A stretch of DNA of 64,000 nt, taken from NCBI RefSeq assembly GCF_000208745.1, contig NC_030854.1, positions 28,063,624 to 28,127,623 on the forward strand, given 5' to 3'. The stretch is from Theobroma cacao (taxonomy: Eukaryota; Streptophyta; Magnoliopsida; Malvales; Malvaceae). Positions 12,670-24,505 of this stretch are shown piece by piece. The stretch's first letter is position 1. Each line of letters begins with the position of its first letter. The notes beneath the pieces are model-generated. The model saw only the letters and a list, made by a program, of their open reading frames with translations. It did not search any database and was not told the DNA's origin. Made by a program: the position numbers and the translations under genes.

Positions 12670-13110
12670 ACGATGACGTTATATAAATAATTCCATCATT
12701 AATACAACACTAAGTAATTCAGTTACCATTAAATAAATAATTAAAAATATTAGTTATTAATTTATATAATTAAATTGAAAATTTATTATTACATTTCATA
12801 GTTTTATTTTATATACTTAAATGACTAATTTATTAAGTAATTAATATAATTACTTAGTGTTTATGTAATAATTTGAGTAATCACTAAAAAAATTATCTAA
12901 GTATTTAATTAATTAAAAAGGTTAATTAATTAATTATTTAATGGTGTTAATTATGACTTTATGTAAATAATTATGTCATTAATATACTACAAAGTAATTA
13001 AGTTACATTTATCAAAATTAATTAATAATCTTAATTATTAATTTGTATTATTAAATTAAAAATTTTGATTACATTTCATAGTTTTAATTTATATAATTAC
13101 ATTCATAATT
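12670..13110. repeat. AT-rich tandem direct repeat, about 282-bp period
   Basis: About 150 bases starting at 12673 (GACGTTATATAAATAATTCC...) recur at 12954 (GACTTTATGTAAATAATTAT...) with the same order of landmarks: 'tcattaatac', 'aagtaatt.agttac', 'tatta.ttaaatt.aaa' and 'ttacatttcatagtttta'. By eye the copies are roughly 75-80% alike. There is no coding potential. It may be the remnant of a MITE or another non-coding transposon; no clear terminal inverted repeats were found. Confidence 0.5.
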
Positions 13111-16100
13111 TATAAAATATTTTTCTTGTAGTACACTTCTTCTTCTTCTTTTTTAAATAAAAATTTCAATTATCAAAAAGATTGAAAAATAAACCATGAC
13201 TTCTCTAATGAAGAAAAGAAGAAAGGAAAAAAAGAAGACTAAAAAAATTGAAGAGAAGAATTAAATATAAAGAGGGATAAGGCATAAGTTTCAAAAGCAT
13301 TCGATATTAACAATATACAATATAATTTTTGTACAACTTTGTAAGTGTGTATTTCTATTAATTCTTTTAATGTAAAAAGATTGTAGTCATATGATATGAG
13401 AACTTACAATGGCAGTCGGCTACTCTATTTTTGGTTTGCATTTGAAAAAAAACTGTTGCCTTCTTCATAATAGAAAAAGGTCAAAAAGACTGTTGTTGAA
13501 TAATTGTTTGTCCAAATGCTGAAGAAACAAAGTCTAAACTGTTACGGGACGTAATCGACTCTTTATAAATGTATGTGAAGACATATGAATCTTCAAATGC
13601 CAGAGAGATTTGAACTGGGTGCAATATTTCTTCTTTATTTTTTGTCATTTTCTCTTTTCCTTGTATATATTCGATACATTTCTATTTTTGTGGCAATTAT
13701 ATTATAAGAAATGCTCAATAATATATTATAATTAAATTTTAATTTTAAAAGACATTAATTTTTTTAAATAAATAAGTCCAGTAAAATTAAGACTCAAGTC
13801 TAAATTTTTAAATTGTTGATTGAATTTTTCCCAACTTGACACATAAATACTTTTAAAACTGAACAGATATAATCTTTTTACTTTTTAAGTTGATAAAAAT
13901 ATCTAGACACTTTTGGATTTCGAGCAGCATAGCATTGTCCTGGTTTACCTGATTTACTCAAAGAAAATTTTCATGTAATCTTTACTTCAATCTTGGAAGT
14001 CCTCTTTTACACAAACAAGTTCACTTCCCTTTAAGGAGTTTCTAACTACTCGTATATCAATAAATGGGGTTTGCATAAAGAGATGTAATCTTTGTTAGAA
14101 CTCAGAAAAGCTAGCTATCTTGAGATCAAAATTAATTACAAAATGAATCTGCCAACCATAATGAAAAGAAACAGATTCCTATCATTTTCTGCCTCTAAGC
14201 TAAGCGAAATTGGATGAATTGGTCCATCTTGTGATCTGTTAAGGTCAAAGTAGAACCCCACATGGGCCAATCTACAATAATATGAAGAAGAATCAAGAGT
14301 GAGAGTGGGTCAGTGGAGGTGATGGAAACTTGGATTATGGGATAGCACGGTTTAGCCACATGAGAGGTGATGCACTATTTTTATGCCCACCACCGACATT
14401 GACATTTTCTTCTCCTGAATTGACTGACTCTTCAAGACGCTCTCAAATCTTGTCTTCATGCACCCCACTTTCACCACCATACTTTCACCTTCAAATTTTT
14501 AATTATAATTACATACAAATTTATTAATTTTTAAAATAAATAATTTATTCAAAAAATATAAATATCATTAACAATAGATATAAAAAAAATATTAAAATAT
14601 CATTTTTTTATTAATTTAAAAAATTATTAACAGTGGAGAGTATTGACCCGTACTCTCTTTGTTTTTTTATTAAATTAATAAAAATTATATAATAATAATT
14701 TTTAAAATTAATAAAAAATAAAATTATTTTTTTAATATTTTTACGTTATCAAACTAACAAAAATATTAATAACTGACTAATGGTTAGACTTGTTTATCTA
14801 ACAGAAGATATTTTTTTAAAATAGAACGTTCATTTCGAAAACTAATAAATTCGTTTGAAATTTCGATTGAAATTTTAAAAGATGAGGTATTTTACTCAAA
14901 AAATTTATGCTTTTTGTTTTTGTTTTAATTTGATATTGGGTTTTTGGGTTTAGGAAGGGATATTTTGTGAAAAATGTGAGATGGTTGATGATGTGTGTCA
15001 CATAAAAATTAAAATGATTTTGATTTTAAATGAATGAAATGATGCAACTGTTTTATAAATTTCTTTTAATGCTTCTCTCAAGAATTGAAAATAAAATTAT
15101 ATACTTAATTAATATAAATGTTATACAATGAATGATTAAGTACGTTAATTTAATGGAACCAGCTAAAGATAATTCCAGGTTGTTGTCGGTTGTGTACTGG
15201 GCCCTGGTCTGTGCTAAATGGATGTGGATCCTGCAAAAGATTTTTGTCTTAATTTATTTATTCCTTTATTAATTGTCATTTAAAATATTGCTGGTGCATG
15301 TCCCAATATTAGCATCACTAACTACTCTTCCATGCCCGTCGGTCTTTCATGCCCCAAACATTTTTATCAAAAAGAAGCAATCAGTTTGTATAATCTTACT
15401 ATTTCTTTCCTCAATTTTTTAATTCTAATAAAGTTAGTTAGAATTAGAGATGGCATTGTGTATTATTTTGCTTGGTATTGGACTCTATCCTACTCCCATC
15501 AATTAGTTGAATAATTTGAGTACCAAGTAGGCTCAACAATTTTAATAAGTTTCTAAATTTGATTGTAAATTATAAATTTAATTTCAATTTTAATATTTTT
15601 TATTTTTCTACTATTTAAATTCAAAATTAATGGCTAAAAATTCATAAACTATTTTACTTTACTTTCTTGACTTTTGTTACTTGATTTGATTGTAATTGAT
15701 AAAATATAAAAAAGTAATATAATGTTACATTATATTAATTTTTTTTCTCATCAAACATTATAAGGTAACTTTACCCTTCACATTATACATTATTTCCCAG
15801 GTACGAAATATCCCTCGGGAGTTAAGCATCAAGAATTGTGTTTGCCCTTCCCGTGCCAGTGAAACGACATGCTTTGGAACACGTTTTAGATCTAATAATA
15901 GCAAATTGAAAATGGACATAAACCCACAAAGACATGTCTTGTAAATCAAATTGCAGCACCGACATTCAAATATTGCATGCGACCCAAAGGCCAAACGCAA
16001 CAACACATTCATAAACTAAGCATGGATCGAATTGCAAATGAAGAATGGCTTTTTGAAGCTGCCCCAGTGGCAAAAGCTACATCTTTATGACACTTGGATA

Positions 16101-17640
16101 AAAAGCATGCAATCTTGAAAAGAATTTTAAAGTTTATGTATAATCACAATTAACAAATGGTTTAGGGGCAAAGGGTACATGACATGTTTAAAACTTTAAA
16201 AGATGAAAAAGATTCTATTGGTCCACCCTTATACACACATGACATCAAATTATTATGACATCCTTAATCAACATTATATCTTTATTACTACTATTATATT
16301 AAACCAAGTAGCATTTTTAAAAAGTGAGATGTTGGACTTAATTAGTCCAATGCTTGAAACTATTCATACTTGCTTTACATCTAGCTAATCCAATGACAAT
16401 TAGACGGTGGGAGATCCCACCGACACAATTATAACCCTTTTTTTATACTCAACTGTGATTAACAAAACCCATTATCACTATGGAAAACAGAACAATTTTC
16501 CTTATGCTTTGAAATTGTGATGGCATGGCACGGAGGAATTTCTTGGATCAACCAATTTTTGGGCTTGGCAAACAGCACTTGCTCATTCTCGGATGACCCA
16601 ATTTATTATGCTTGTATTTACATAATGGACTTGCTACATAGAGTTGGAAATAGAAAATTAAATTGTTTTATCGGTATATCCTTAACTTAAGATAAAAAAG
16701 AGTTTATTTAAAATATGATGAATAATCTTGTAAATATGTAATACTTGGACTCACATTTTCTCTCTAACCTTTCTCAATTTGGAATAATTAGATTTTATGG
16801 ATAATATACAAAATGATAATCTCTAATTTTTTTTTCCTCTCTGGTTAAGCACCTAGAAAAATAATTTCCTTCCTATTTTTTCCACCCCACCCCTCCCATC
16901 ATTTTGGATTGTTTTTCTTCTTCCTCTTCTCCTCGTCCCTTATTAGTTCTATGAACTTTCCTTCTAATGGTAAACATGCTTAGCTATGATAGTCAGGGCT
17001 TACACGAAGAAGTTCAATCATTGTGCAAAGCTTGCTACAAGGGCTACAAAGCGTTAAGATTCGAAGTTCACGTGCGCAATGCCCAATGGTTTGATTCGTT
17101 ATAATAGTCTCAATTTACTTTGCTAATGAAGTGACACCATGCACACTTCTTGTCCTTCCTCAGTGTCACAAATACAAGAGTTATACTAGATGGTTTAGTT
17201 TTAAAGGCATAGGTACGTTGCTACTATGTCTTTGCCAGATCACATCACCTAATACTCTTTGAATACGCAAGAGGGAAGGCAATCCAAACAAAAGAAATCT
17301 TACCCTCTACTTGCACTTTTTCCTACATTCCTCTCCTTCCCCTCTTTGTTTCTCTTGAATTCCTTAATTTAAGCTCAGTCCAATTTTACATTAAAACATC
17401 ACACAATATGAACAGAACGATAAGTTTTCTATCAAATGAACAAAATAATAGAAACATTGTAGGATGATAGTTCAGCACCAAAACAAAGACTATATAACAA
17501 GCATTTTTCTGCAGAGGAAGTACCTACTCCTTTAACCAACTACAACTAATACTGAGGTTGCTTTATCAACAGCATTCAAAATCCAGCAAATCAACTTGCC
17601 TTCCACTATCCCAAACTTCCCATAGACATTATTATGCTCA
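13111..17640. other. AT-rich intergenic region, no gene recognised
   Basis: All open frames here are short and lack known motifs. Small inverted repeats are visible, such as GAGAGTA...TACTCTC at about 14635-14660 and GGTGGGA..TCCCACC at about 16407-16423, but none has a flanking target duplication that I could see. No miRNA sequence that I know was found. Confidence 0.4.
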
Positions 17641-18229
17641 CTACATGTATGATCTATAGGTGCAGAATAACATCCAAAATGCAGGAAGACTCATTGAAAT
17701 AAACAGAACTTTTCAAGATGCCTCCACAGAGGACAACAGACTGTCTAGAAATTTGCATCATCCACAGCGGAAGAAATCTAGGATATACAGGGCTGTGTGA
17801 ACGCGACCACGAACAAAGAGAAAAGAGATGGGTAGGCCCATTTTACTTATTTCGAGGGGGAAAAAGAAAGACAGGGGAAGGAGAAAGGGGATAGTGAGGA
17901 AGATGGAGATGGTCAATTTAACAGATGGACAGAGGGCCAGAGTTCTCAAGTAGTATTGACTTACCTGCAGTAAAATAACTTAAGGCACAAATGTTTGGTT
18001 GATGTTGCAAACAACATAAACAACGATAATACTTCTGATGGGGAGAATTCATAAATAAAAAATATGCCCTAATGATCTTAAGCAAGAAGAGGTCCCAATG
18101 ACAACTGCAGTAAGAATTGGTATCAACAACAGTAAGTAAAAGCTAAGCTATGTGATTAAATATTAAGAAAATACCATGATTGCAGGACCATAAGATAAAT
18201 TGGCAAAAACAGGTATTTATGAAGTGCCA
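17641..18229. other. Low-AT stretch with a possible minus-strand exon
   Basis: Around 17700-17960 the sequence is less AT-rich. On the minus strand TTTTACTGCAG|GTAAGTC near 17970 could be an acceptor, with a 63-codon open frame following (17949-17758). No homologue comes to mind. It may belong to an alternative 3' region of the complex I gene upstream on the same strand, or be a non-coding transcript. Confidence 0.25.
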
Positions 18230-18940
18230 CTTGATATTTCCCATCACCAATACCACATCCTTGATCAACTCTGTAAATTATAATCCTCTCCACTGTAACA
18301 GACTTGAAACTGTACTAGTTAAATCTGTAATTTTCTAAAACCAGATGGGCAAATGAAAAAAGATTTATTTGAAAAAATAAACCAGCTGGCAACTGTGGTT
18401 ATAAGATGAAACTTAACCACACTGGCAAGGTTTATTCGGAAAAATTCCATGGATCATGCCCAAGCCTATTATGATACAACAACTCAACATTCCCTGTTCC
18501 CTTATCCTCAATCACAACTCTATCAAGTAAAATAGTATTTCCTCTGGAACAGACTTCCAACCATGGTATTGACTATCAAATCTCAGACACTAATGCATCT
18601 ATTTTTACAATCAGATGGTAAAGGAGAAAATGTTTTAGCCTAAAAGATGAATCTTGAACAAATGAAAAGATCCATTGGCAAAGATGAGACTGCAGTTCAA
18701 GGTGTCGTAGCTTTTTCTTACTGAAAAAATGGTGTCAAGATGATAAGCATTTTGGAAAGGAAAAAAAAAACTGGCAAGAAAAGATTGTATTCAAGAAATA
18801 GTAGTTGACTAATAACATTCCGGCTCTCATATTCTTAATCACAACTTTATCAAATAATATCATACAGTCCTTCTGCAACTAAATTGCAATCATGATACTA
18901 ACTATTAAATGCTCAACACTGATGCATAGGCCTTCATATA
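18230..18940. repeat. Degenerate tandem repeat, three copies of about 240-330 bp
   Basis: Three related blocks begin near 18262, 18503 and 18833. Shared landmarks are 'caatcacaactctatcaag' or 'taatcacaactttatcaaa', then '...cagacttcc.acc.tg.ta' and 'ctaatgcatct' or 'ctgatgcatag', with 'accagatgg' or 'atcagatgg' closing the first two. Between the blocks, 'ggcaa' plus 'agatgaaactt' or 'agatgaatctt' motifs also recur. The copies are old and uneven. Confidence 0.45.
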
Positions 18941-19643
18941 AAACAACACTAACATGAATCATTCTTTTTTCCCTTCTTTCTGACATAAACTTCATTCATA
19001 AAAACCACAGAAAAAACAATTTACATACTATCTCAATCTGCCAAACAGAAACATCTTAACATACGCCATCGCACAGTAGCAAGTTACCAACTCATAACTC
19101 CTTTCTTTCCTATACTATCCTTCTGTGGAGGTTACCATCCTCAATCTCTCATGGAGTTCACACAATCGTTTTCTCCACATGCTAACACTAGTCGAATGTG
19201 GATTATTCATGCTCTAAAAACCTCCTTATGCGCTGATATTTTCCTAGAACCTACCAAAAGAACTACTAACAAAAACACTAAAATAACTACATATTTTTCT
19301 AAGCTACTCCATAAAAGGATACTCATAAGGGCATTGGCATATTAATACAAGGCCAATTACCCTCAATCCATTTTCAAATTCTTCTGAACATAAAACAATT
19401 GGTTAAGCAAACTAAACTAAAATCCCATTAAAAACTCAATAAGTAAATATTAGATTGTGATCCCAAATAAGCCAATGACTTTATCATCATCATCGAAAGC
19501 ATAAATCCAATTCAAAACCCATAAACTTTAACAACTACAAATTCTTTTTATTTGAACTACACATTTTATCAACAACACAGAATCCAAAAAGTTCCCACAG
19601 ATCCGTACCCAACAGACCCAGATGAAGTTTGGCCCCCAAAATC
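18941..19643. other. 3' flank of the complex I ESSS gene
   Basis: No separate gene is seen. The part just below 19644 is presumably the 3' untranslated region of the ESSS gene. A 64-codon plus-strand frame at 19151-19345 has no known domain. Confidence 0.4.
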
Positions 19644-19955
19644 TCAGTCAGAAGAAGAAGACGACTCGGCGGCGAGTTTTTCGAGGGCTTTTTGGTGGGC
19701 CCAGGTCTCGATAGTAAGATCGGGTTTGGCGTTGAGGCCCACGCCAAGGATGACGATGGTAAGGAAGCTCGTGATGTAGCAAGGTAACTCCCAATCTTCC
19801 CATTTGCGGGATTGGCCTGGAGGTGGTGGTGTCCTGTTGAAGAGGTAACCATTGGGTCGCTCCTGGTGGCCCGGCGTCGTCCAGCGGCTTGGACCAGCGT
19901 GGCTCGAGAAGGACCGGGATAAGAGGCGTTGGCGGAGCATGGTGGTCAATGCCAT
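19644..19955 (-). CDS. Mitochondrial complex I ESSS subunit (NDUFB11-type), single exon
   Basis: The predicted protein has 103 aa and begins at ATG 19955. Residues 1-20 are rich in Arg, Ser and Leu with no acidic residue (MALTTMLRQRLLSRSFSS), as expected for import into mitochondria. A Pro-rich patch (RTPPPPGQ) and WEDWELPCY follow. One membrane span covers about residues 60-76 (YITSFLTIVILGVGL), and a short charged tail ends in a Ser run. This layout is that of the plant ESSS accessory subunit in the membrane arm of NADH:ubiquinone oxidoreductase, which helps assemble and stabilise the arm but does not catalyse. Length fits the plant family. From recall, relatives are At3g57785 and At2g42310, the immediate neighbours of the gar2-like genes in Arabidopsis, which supports the call. 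Overlapping frames on both strands are shadows. Confidence 0.85.
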   Translation of the reverse strand: MALTTMLRQRLLSRSFSSHAGPSRWTTPGHQERPNGYLFNRTPPPPGQSRKWEDWELPCYITSFLTIVILGVGLNAKPDLTIETWAHQKALEKLAAESSSSSD

Positions 19956-20073
19956 CGTAGTGATGGCTGAAGCCTGAAGGGTGAGGATGAGGGTATTTGG
20001 AGACTCGAAAGTGTTAGGGGGGCTTGTTTGGCCAGTAGAAGAACTTCATCACACAGTGGAATTGGTCTTGCAC

Positions 20074-20175
20074 GACGTCGTTTGGTTTGGGCCTTTTTCT
20101 CGTTCCACGACAACGTTCTCTGGTGGCAATTGGGCTTGTTTGGTCGGGTTTCAGGTAGTTTTCAAATTTGGGCCT
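20074..20175 (+). promoter_or_regulatory. Site II-like (TGGGCY) cluster upstream of the ESSS gene
   Basis: Three TGGGCC/TGGGCT motifs lie at about 20088-20093, 20131-20136 and 20169-20174, plus a GACGTC core at about 20074-20079. They sit roughly 120-220 bp upstream of the ESSS start codon. Site II elements of this type, bound by TCP factors, are known to be enriched in promoters of plant nuclear genes for respiratory-chain proteins. The motifs are seen directly; their function here is inferred. Confidence 0.5.
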
Positions 20176-20224
20176 ATTCCAGTTGCAAGTTACTTGTCCT
20201 TGCCTCCTCGGTTCATTAACCTTT

Positions 20225-21452
20225 AAAAAACGAATTTAAATTGAATCAAGTGCATACCCCATTTTTTGTAATAATTAATACTTAATTGTCAAGTGTATTG
20301 CATTTGCACATGACTTTTTTTTAAATAATAATTATATATATAATTAAAAAAAATATTTTAAAGCGTAAAATATTAATTTATAAATTATTCAATACTAGTA
20401 GCATTAATAAAAAAATTTTTACTAAAATTCATTCAACACAATTAAAATTCTTATTTCAAATTGGATAAATCTTATTAGTATTTATAAAGGAAAGTTATTC
20501 AATGCAATTAACATAATTTTTATATGCTTACAAATTCGATAAATTTTACTAATATTAATAATAAAAAATATTTAGTAACTTAGAAATATTATGAATAAGC
20601 ATGACCATTTCCATCAATCAAAATGATTTTCGACATCCGTATTTTGATACCATGTATTATATTATAACATAAATATAGATTCATGACCAAATAACTCTTT
20701 TAACATGCGGGTGATATAAGAAATTAAAATGAAGCAAACTAAGCAATTAATACACCCAGAAACAAACTAACAATTGTTACTCTAGTTTACTTTCTTTTAG
20801 TTTTAATTGTTCTTTAAATTATTTATGGATCTCATCATTTATTGCTAAATTTTAATAGATAATTCATTGATTTTTATATAAAAAAGATACATTCTAGATC
20901 TGAAATTTATTAACTTTTAGCGTTTTGCATAAAAATATAATAAAGATCGATTATCATGATCTATAAAGTTAATTATCACCCTACTTATTTATATAAGTAT
21001 AATAATCAAATCGATATGAATTATTTGTTAGATTACAAATTTATTTTGATAAAAAGTTTTTATATTTATTGTTATTTTTAATTACATATTACTAGAAATC
21101 AAGCTAAAAGAAAATATATACAATGAATGCAAATGTCTAAAAGAAAAAAAAAAAAAAAACATAGATTAAATGCTACTCTTGCTGAAATATATTGTATAAA
21201 GCATGTAACTAAATAAACTTTAATTTAACTTAATTATTAATTAATGTAAGTAATTATCTATTTACATTAAAAATTATATATATTATTTTTATTATTAAAA
21301 GAATGAAATTTTAATGTAAAAATTACAATATTTACAGCAAAGAGTATTGGTCTTAAAGGTAAGAAGTAGCAGACAAGGACAGCTCTAGTGAACTATGAAT
21401 TGGCCCAAAGTGTATTTCCTGCTCTAAACCTTCCAAAGCTTTGGTCTTCACC
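20225..21452. other. AT-rich spacer between the ESSS promoter and the PPR gene 3' end
   Basis: No open frame with a recognisable motif, no repeat partner within the window and no RNA gene were found. The last 100 bases before 21453 are probably 3' untranslated sequence of the PPR gene. Confidence 0.45.
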
Positions 21453-24073
21453 TCACCAGTAGTCTCCACAGGAACAAACTCCCCCATGTATATGGTGGAA
21501 CCGGTTCTTATCCCTCAAAGACACTTGTCTCGTATAAATCTTTGAAACAAACTTGGAAAAATTATGGCAATCAACACAAATCCGGAGGTTTTTAATCACT
21601 CGGAGTGGGACTCCATCAGAGGTAGCCATCAGCCCAAATGTCAAAGCCAATTTCTCACTGTGGCCTAGGAGTATCTTCTCCTTCTGCTCTTCATCCACAT
21701 CATGTAGAACACAACTCAAATCAGGAACATAGCCAGCTTCCTTCAGCTTTGTTGATAACTCTTTCAGCTTTACAAGCACCTCTTCCCTTCTTGGATGGGA
21801 ACGATCACTTGCATGGAAAGAATGAAGGGTTTGGTCAAGCTCAATCCAGCTTCTTCCTGGATCCTTTTTCACAGCTTTCTCCATCATCAAATCCCTCACC
21901 ATTCTTACATCTTCCCATCTCCCTGCAGAGGCAAATAAGTTAGAAAGAATAACATAGTTCCCAGCATTCTCAGGCTCAATTTCAAGCAGACGCCGGCCTA
22001 CAAATTCACCAATGTCAATGTTTGAGTGAACCCTACAAGCACCTAGAAGTGAACCCCATAAAGCTGCAGTTGGTTCAAAAGGCATCTTTTTTATAAATTC
22101 AAAAGCTTCTTCTACTCGACCAGCACGCCCAAGCAAATCAACAACACACCCATAGTGTTCAATGTCAGGCTCGACCCCATCTTTCCCGTTCACCATCTCA
22201 TCAAAGATTTGCAATCCCACATCTTCCATCCCTCCATGGCTGCAACCAGACAAAACACCCAACAGAGTGACACTGTCAGGTTTGACTTTATTTTCATTTC
22301 TCATCAATCTGTAAAGCTCCACAACCTCTCTTCCCATCCCATGTTTGCTATACCCCACAAGCATTGCATTCCATGAGATAACAGTTCTCTCAGGCATGTT
22401 ATCGAATATCCGTCTTGAGTAAATGAGGTTCCCACACTTCGAGTACATATCAATCAAAGAATTCTGAAGCACCACATAGAAGGGAAGTTGACATCGCAGG
22501 ACATGGTTGTGAACTTGCTTACCAAGATCTAATGCTGCAAGCCCAGATAATGCAGTTAGAAAACTCGCATAAGTAACATAATTTGCACTCATTCCTTCTA
22601 AATTCAATCTTCGGAATAACTCTAATGCATCCGCATCTAATCCTAATTGAGCGTACCCTGAAATGATGGCAGTGCATGAAACAACATCCCTTTCTGGCAG
22701 GCAGTTAAAAATCTCTCGAGCTTCATGAATTCTACCAGCTTTGGCATACATGTCAAGAAGTGAGCTCCCCACATATATATGGGTATCGAGAGTTCTCTTG
22801 ATTACAAAGGAGTGGATTTGCCTTCCCAGCTCAAAACCAAAAGTACCCGTACAAGAGGTAAGTACAGTGGCAAAAGTGAATTCATTTGGTTCTGTATCTG
22901 CAGCAATGTATTGTTATCATGAGTAACAAGAAATTAACTCAAAGGTAAGTTGCCAATCCATTTTAATGCCCAGTAGTTTAAAAACGCTAAACCGCACCAC
23001 ATAACAGAAATTAAAAATTAGCTTGAGTCTAAACCACTACCTATCTTCAAGTCAAATTGGGATAATTTCTAAATTGTCCAAAATAAGAAGGTGCTTTAGA
23101 AACCAACAACAAATAAGACATTTGAATTTTTTTCTTAACTTTTGGAACGACCCTGTTTCTTAAAACATTTGAAGCATATTTCCATTGACAATACTGTCAG
23201 TTCCTAATAGACCATGTGGTTCTCCAGAGGTTGATATTTCATGCTACAAAGGTTTTAGGGACTACTGAAGATATCTCCTATAACCCAAATTTTTAAACAA
23301 CCAGAGAAAGGGTCCAAAGACTGTAGAATAAAATGAATTTCCAAACACCATTGATGTGATCTTATATTACACATTGCCAGCTTTATAGCTCAAGTTGTTC
23401 CATTAGTTCCATTTTGCAAACCAAGTCTAAATCATGAATACCCAGTTTCCTAAAATCTAGAAGAATTAGCAAAGTAGCAAACTTAGTGCAACCTAAAAAG
23501 AAACAAAAACGAAAAATGCAAGTTATTCTGACTCACGTGTAGCAAAAATTCTATACAAACAAGTTTTCAGCAAATACCTGATCTTAACATCTGAACAAAA
23601 AGATTCAACGCTTCGGAGGCAAGCCCTCTTTGAGAATAAGCAGAAATCATAGCAGTCCAAGAAACCACATTCCTCTCGGGCATTTCATCGAGCACATGCC
23701 TCGCCTCCGTCAAGCAATCACATTTACCATAAAAAATGATGAGCCTAGTTCTGAGGTAAACAGGCGGCAAATATCGAGTTTTGATCATATGGGCATGAAC
23801 CCTTTGGCCTTCTCTGAACCTCCTTTTGTTTATACAAGCGTTTAATAGCATATCGTAGCTTTCAAACCTCATTTCAAGGCCTTGAACCGCCATTTCTAGC
23901 AAAGCTTCTTTCAGGTGACCGTTGGAGCATAAAGTAGTTAAAAGAATGTGTGGGTCTGGCGGGAAGGTAGTGAGAGTTAGTTGGCGGACGATAAAGGAGT
24001 TGAATAGAACTGAAAATGATGGTTTTTTGGGGTAGGAGTGGAAAAAGCAGTTGATTTTTTTAAGTAACTTCAT
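21453..24073 (-). CDS. PLS-class PPR protein with DYW domain, two exons
   Basis: Exon 1 is 24073-23578 and exon 2 is 22897-21453, joined across a 680-bp GT-AG intron that splits an Asp codon (G|AT). The sum is 1941 nt (646 aa plus stop). PPR proteins of this class bind organellar RNA and direct C-to-U editing. A short N-terminal region rich in basic and aromatic residues suggests mitochondrial import. About ten P/L/S repeats follow, seen as recurring 'NSLIDMYSKCGN', 'DMPERTVISWNAM' and 'CTAIISGYAQLG' type motifs. E and E+ motifs lead to a DYW deaminase: HPRREEV, then the HSEKLAL (HxE) and CVDCHNF (CxxC) zinc-site motifs, ending in CSCGDYW. From recall the best match is Arabidopsis At3g13770. 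That gene is not next to the gar2/ESSS/bHLH60 block there. An intron is uncommon in plant PPR genes. No disruption is seen. Confidence 0.9.
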
Positions 24074-24505
24074 CTTCCAAAACTATGGTATGTTAGTAAG
24101 CTTTTTACTGACGTTTATATAACCTGTCTGTTTTTTCTTTGGTCGAGAGTTACACTAACTATTACCCCTGCTGATTAAGGTAAATTGATTTCGTAGCACA
24201 AAATGGTATACAAGTTTATGGACTTCTAAGAATTAAAACACCAATTTCCCAGGCAGGCAAGTAGCCTCGGAGATAACTATTTTGTGGATGTTTCAGTGGA
24301 ATTTGTTGAATCTTTCTTTGACATAAAGCAGCCAACTGGAAGTGTGAATCAATAATTTCTTTTTTTGTTATAATTAAAAGAGTTTACAAACAAAACTAAT
24401 CCTTAAATGATAGTGTCCACACATGTTTCGTGTAAAGATCATGAATTCGTATCTTATTTCCAGCAAGAATGACTTGGCAAAAGGAATTCTCCTCCAACCT
24501 TCCTG
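24074..24505. other. Short spacer between the PPR and pectin-lyase-like genes
   Basis: It contains the presumed promoter and leader of the PPR gene at its left edge and the 3' untranslated region of the pectin-lyase-like gene at its right edge. Both genes read leftwards. Nothing else was recognised. Confidence 0.4.

Noticed and set aside
19535..19852. Overlapping 105-codon minus frame at the ESSS locus
   Set aside because: The 19644-19955 frame encodes a clear complex I subunit; this one is an out-of-frame shadow.
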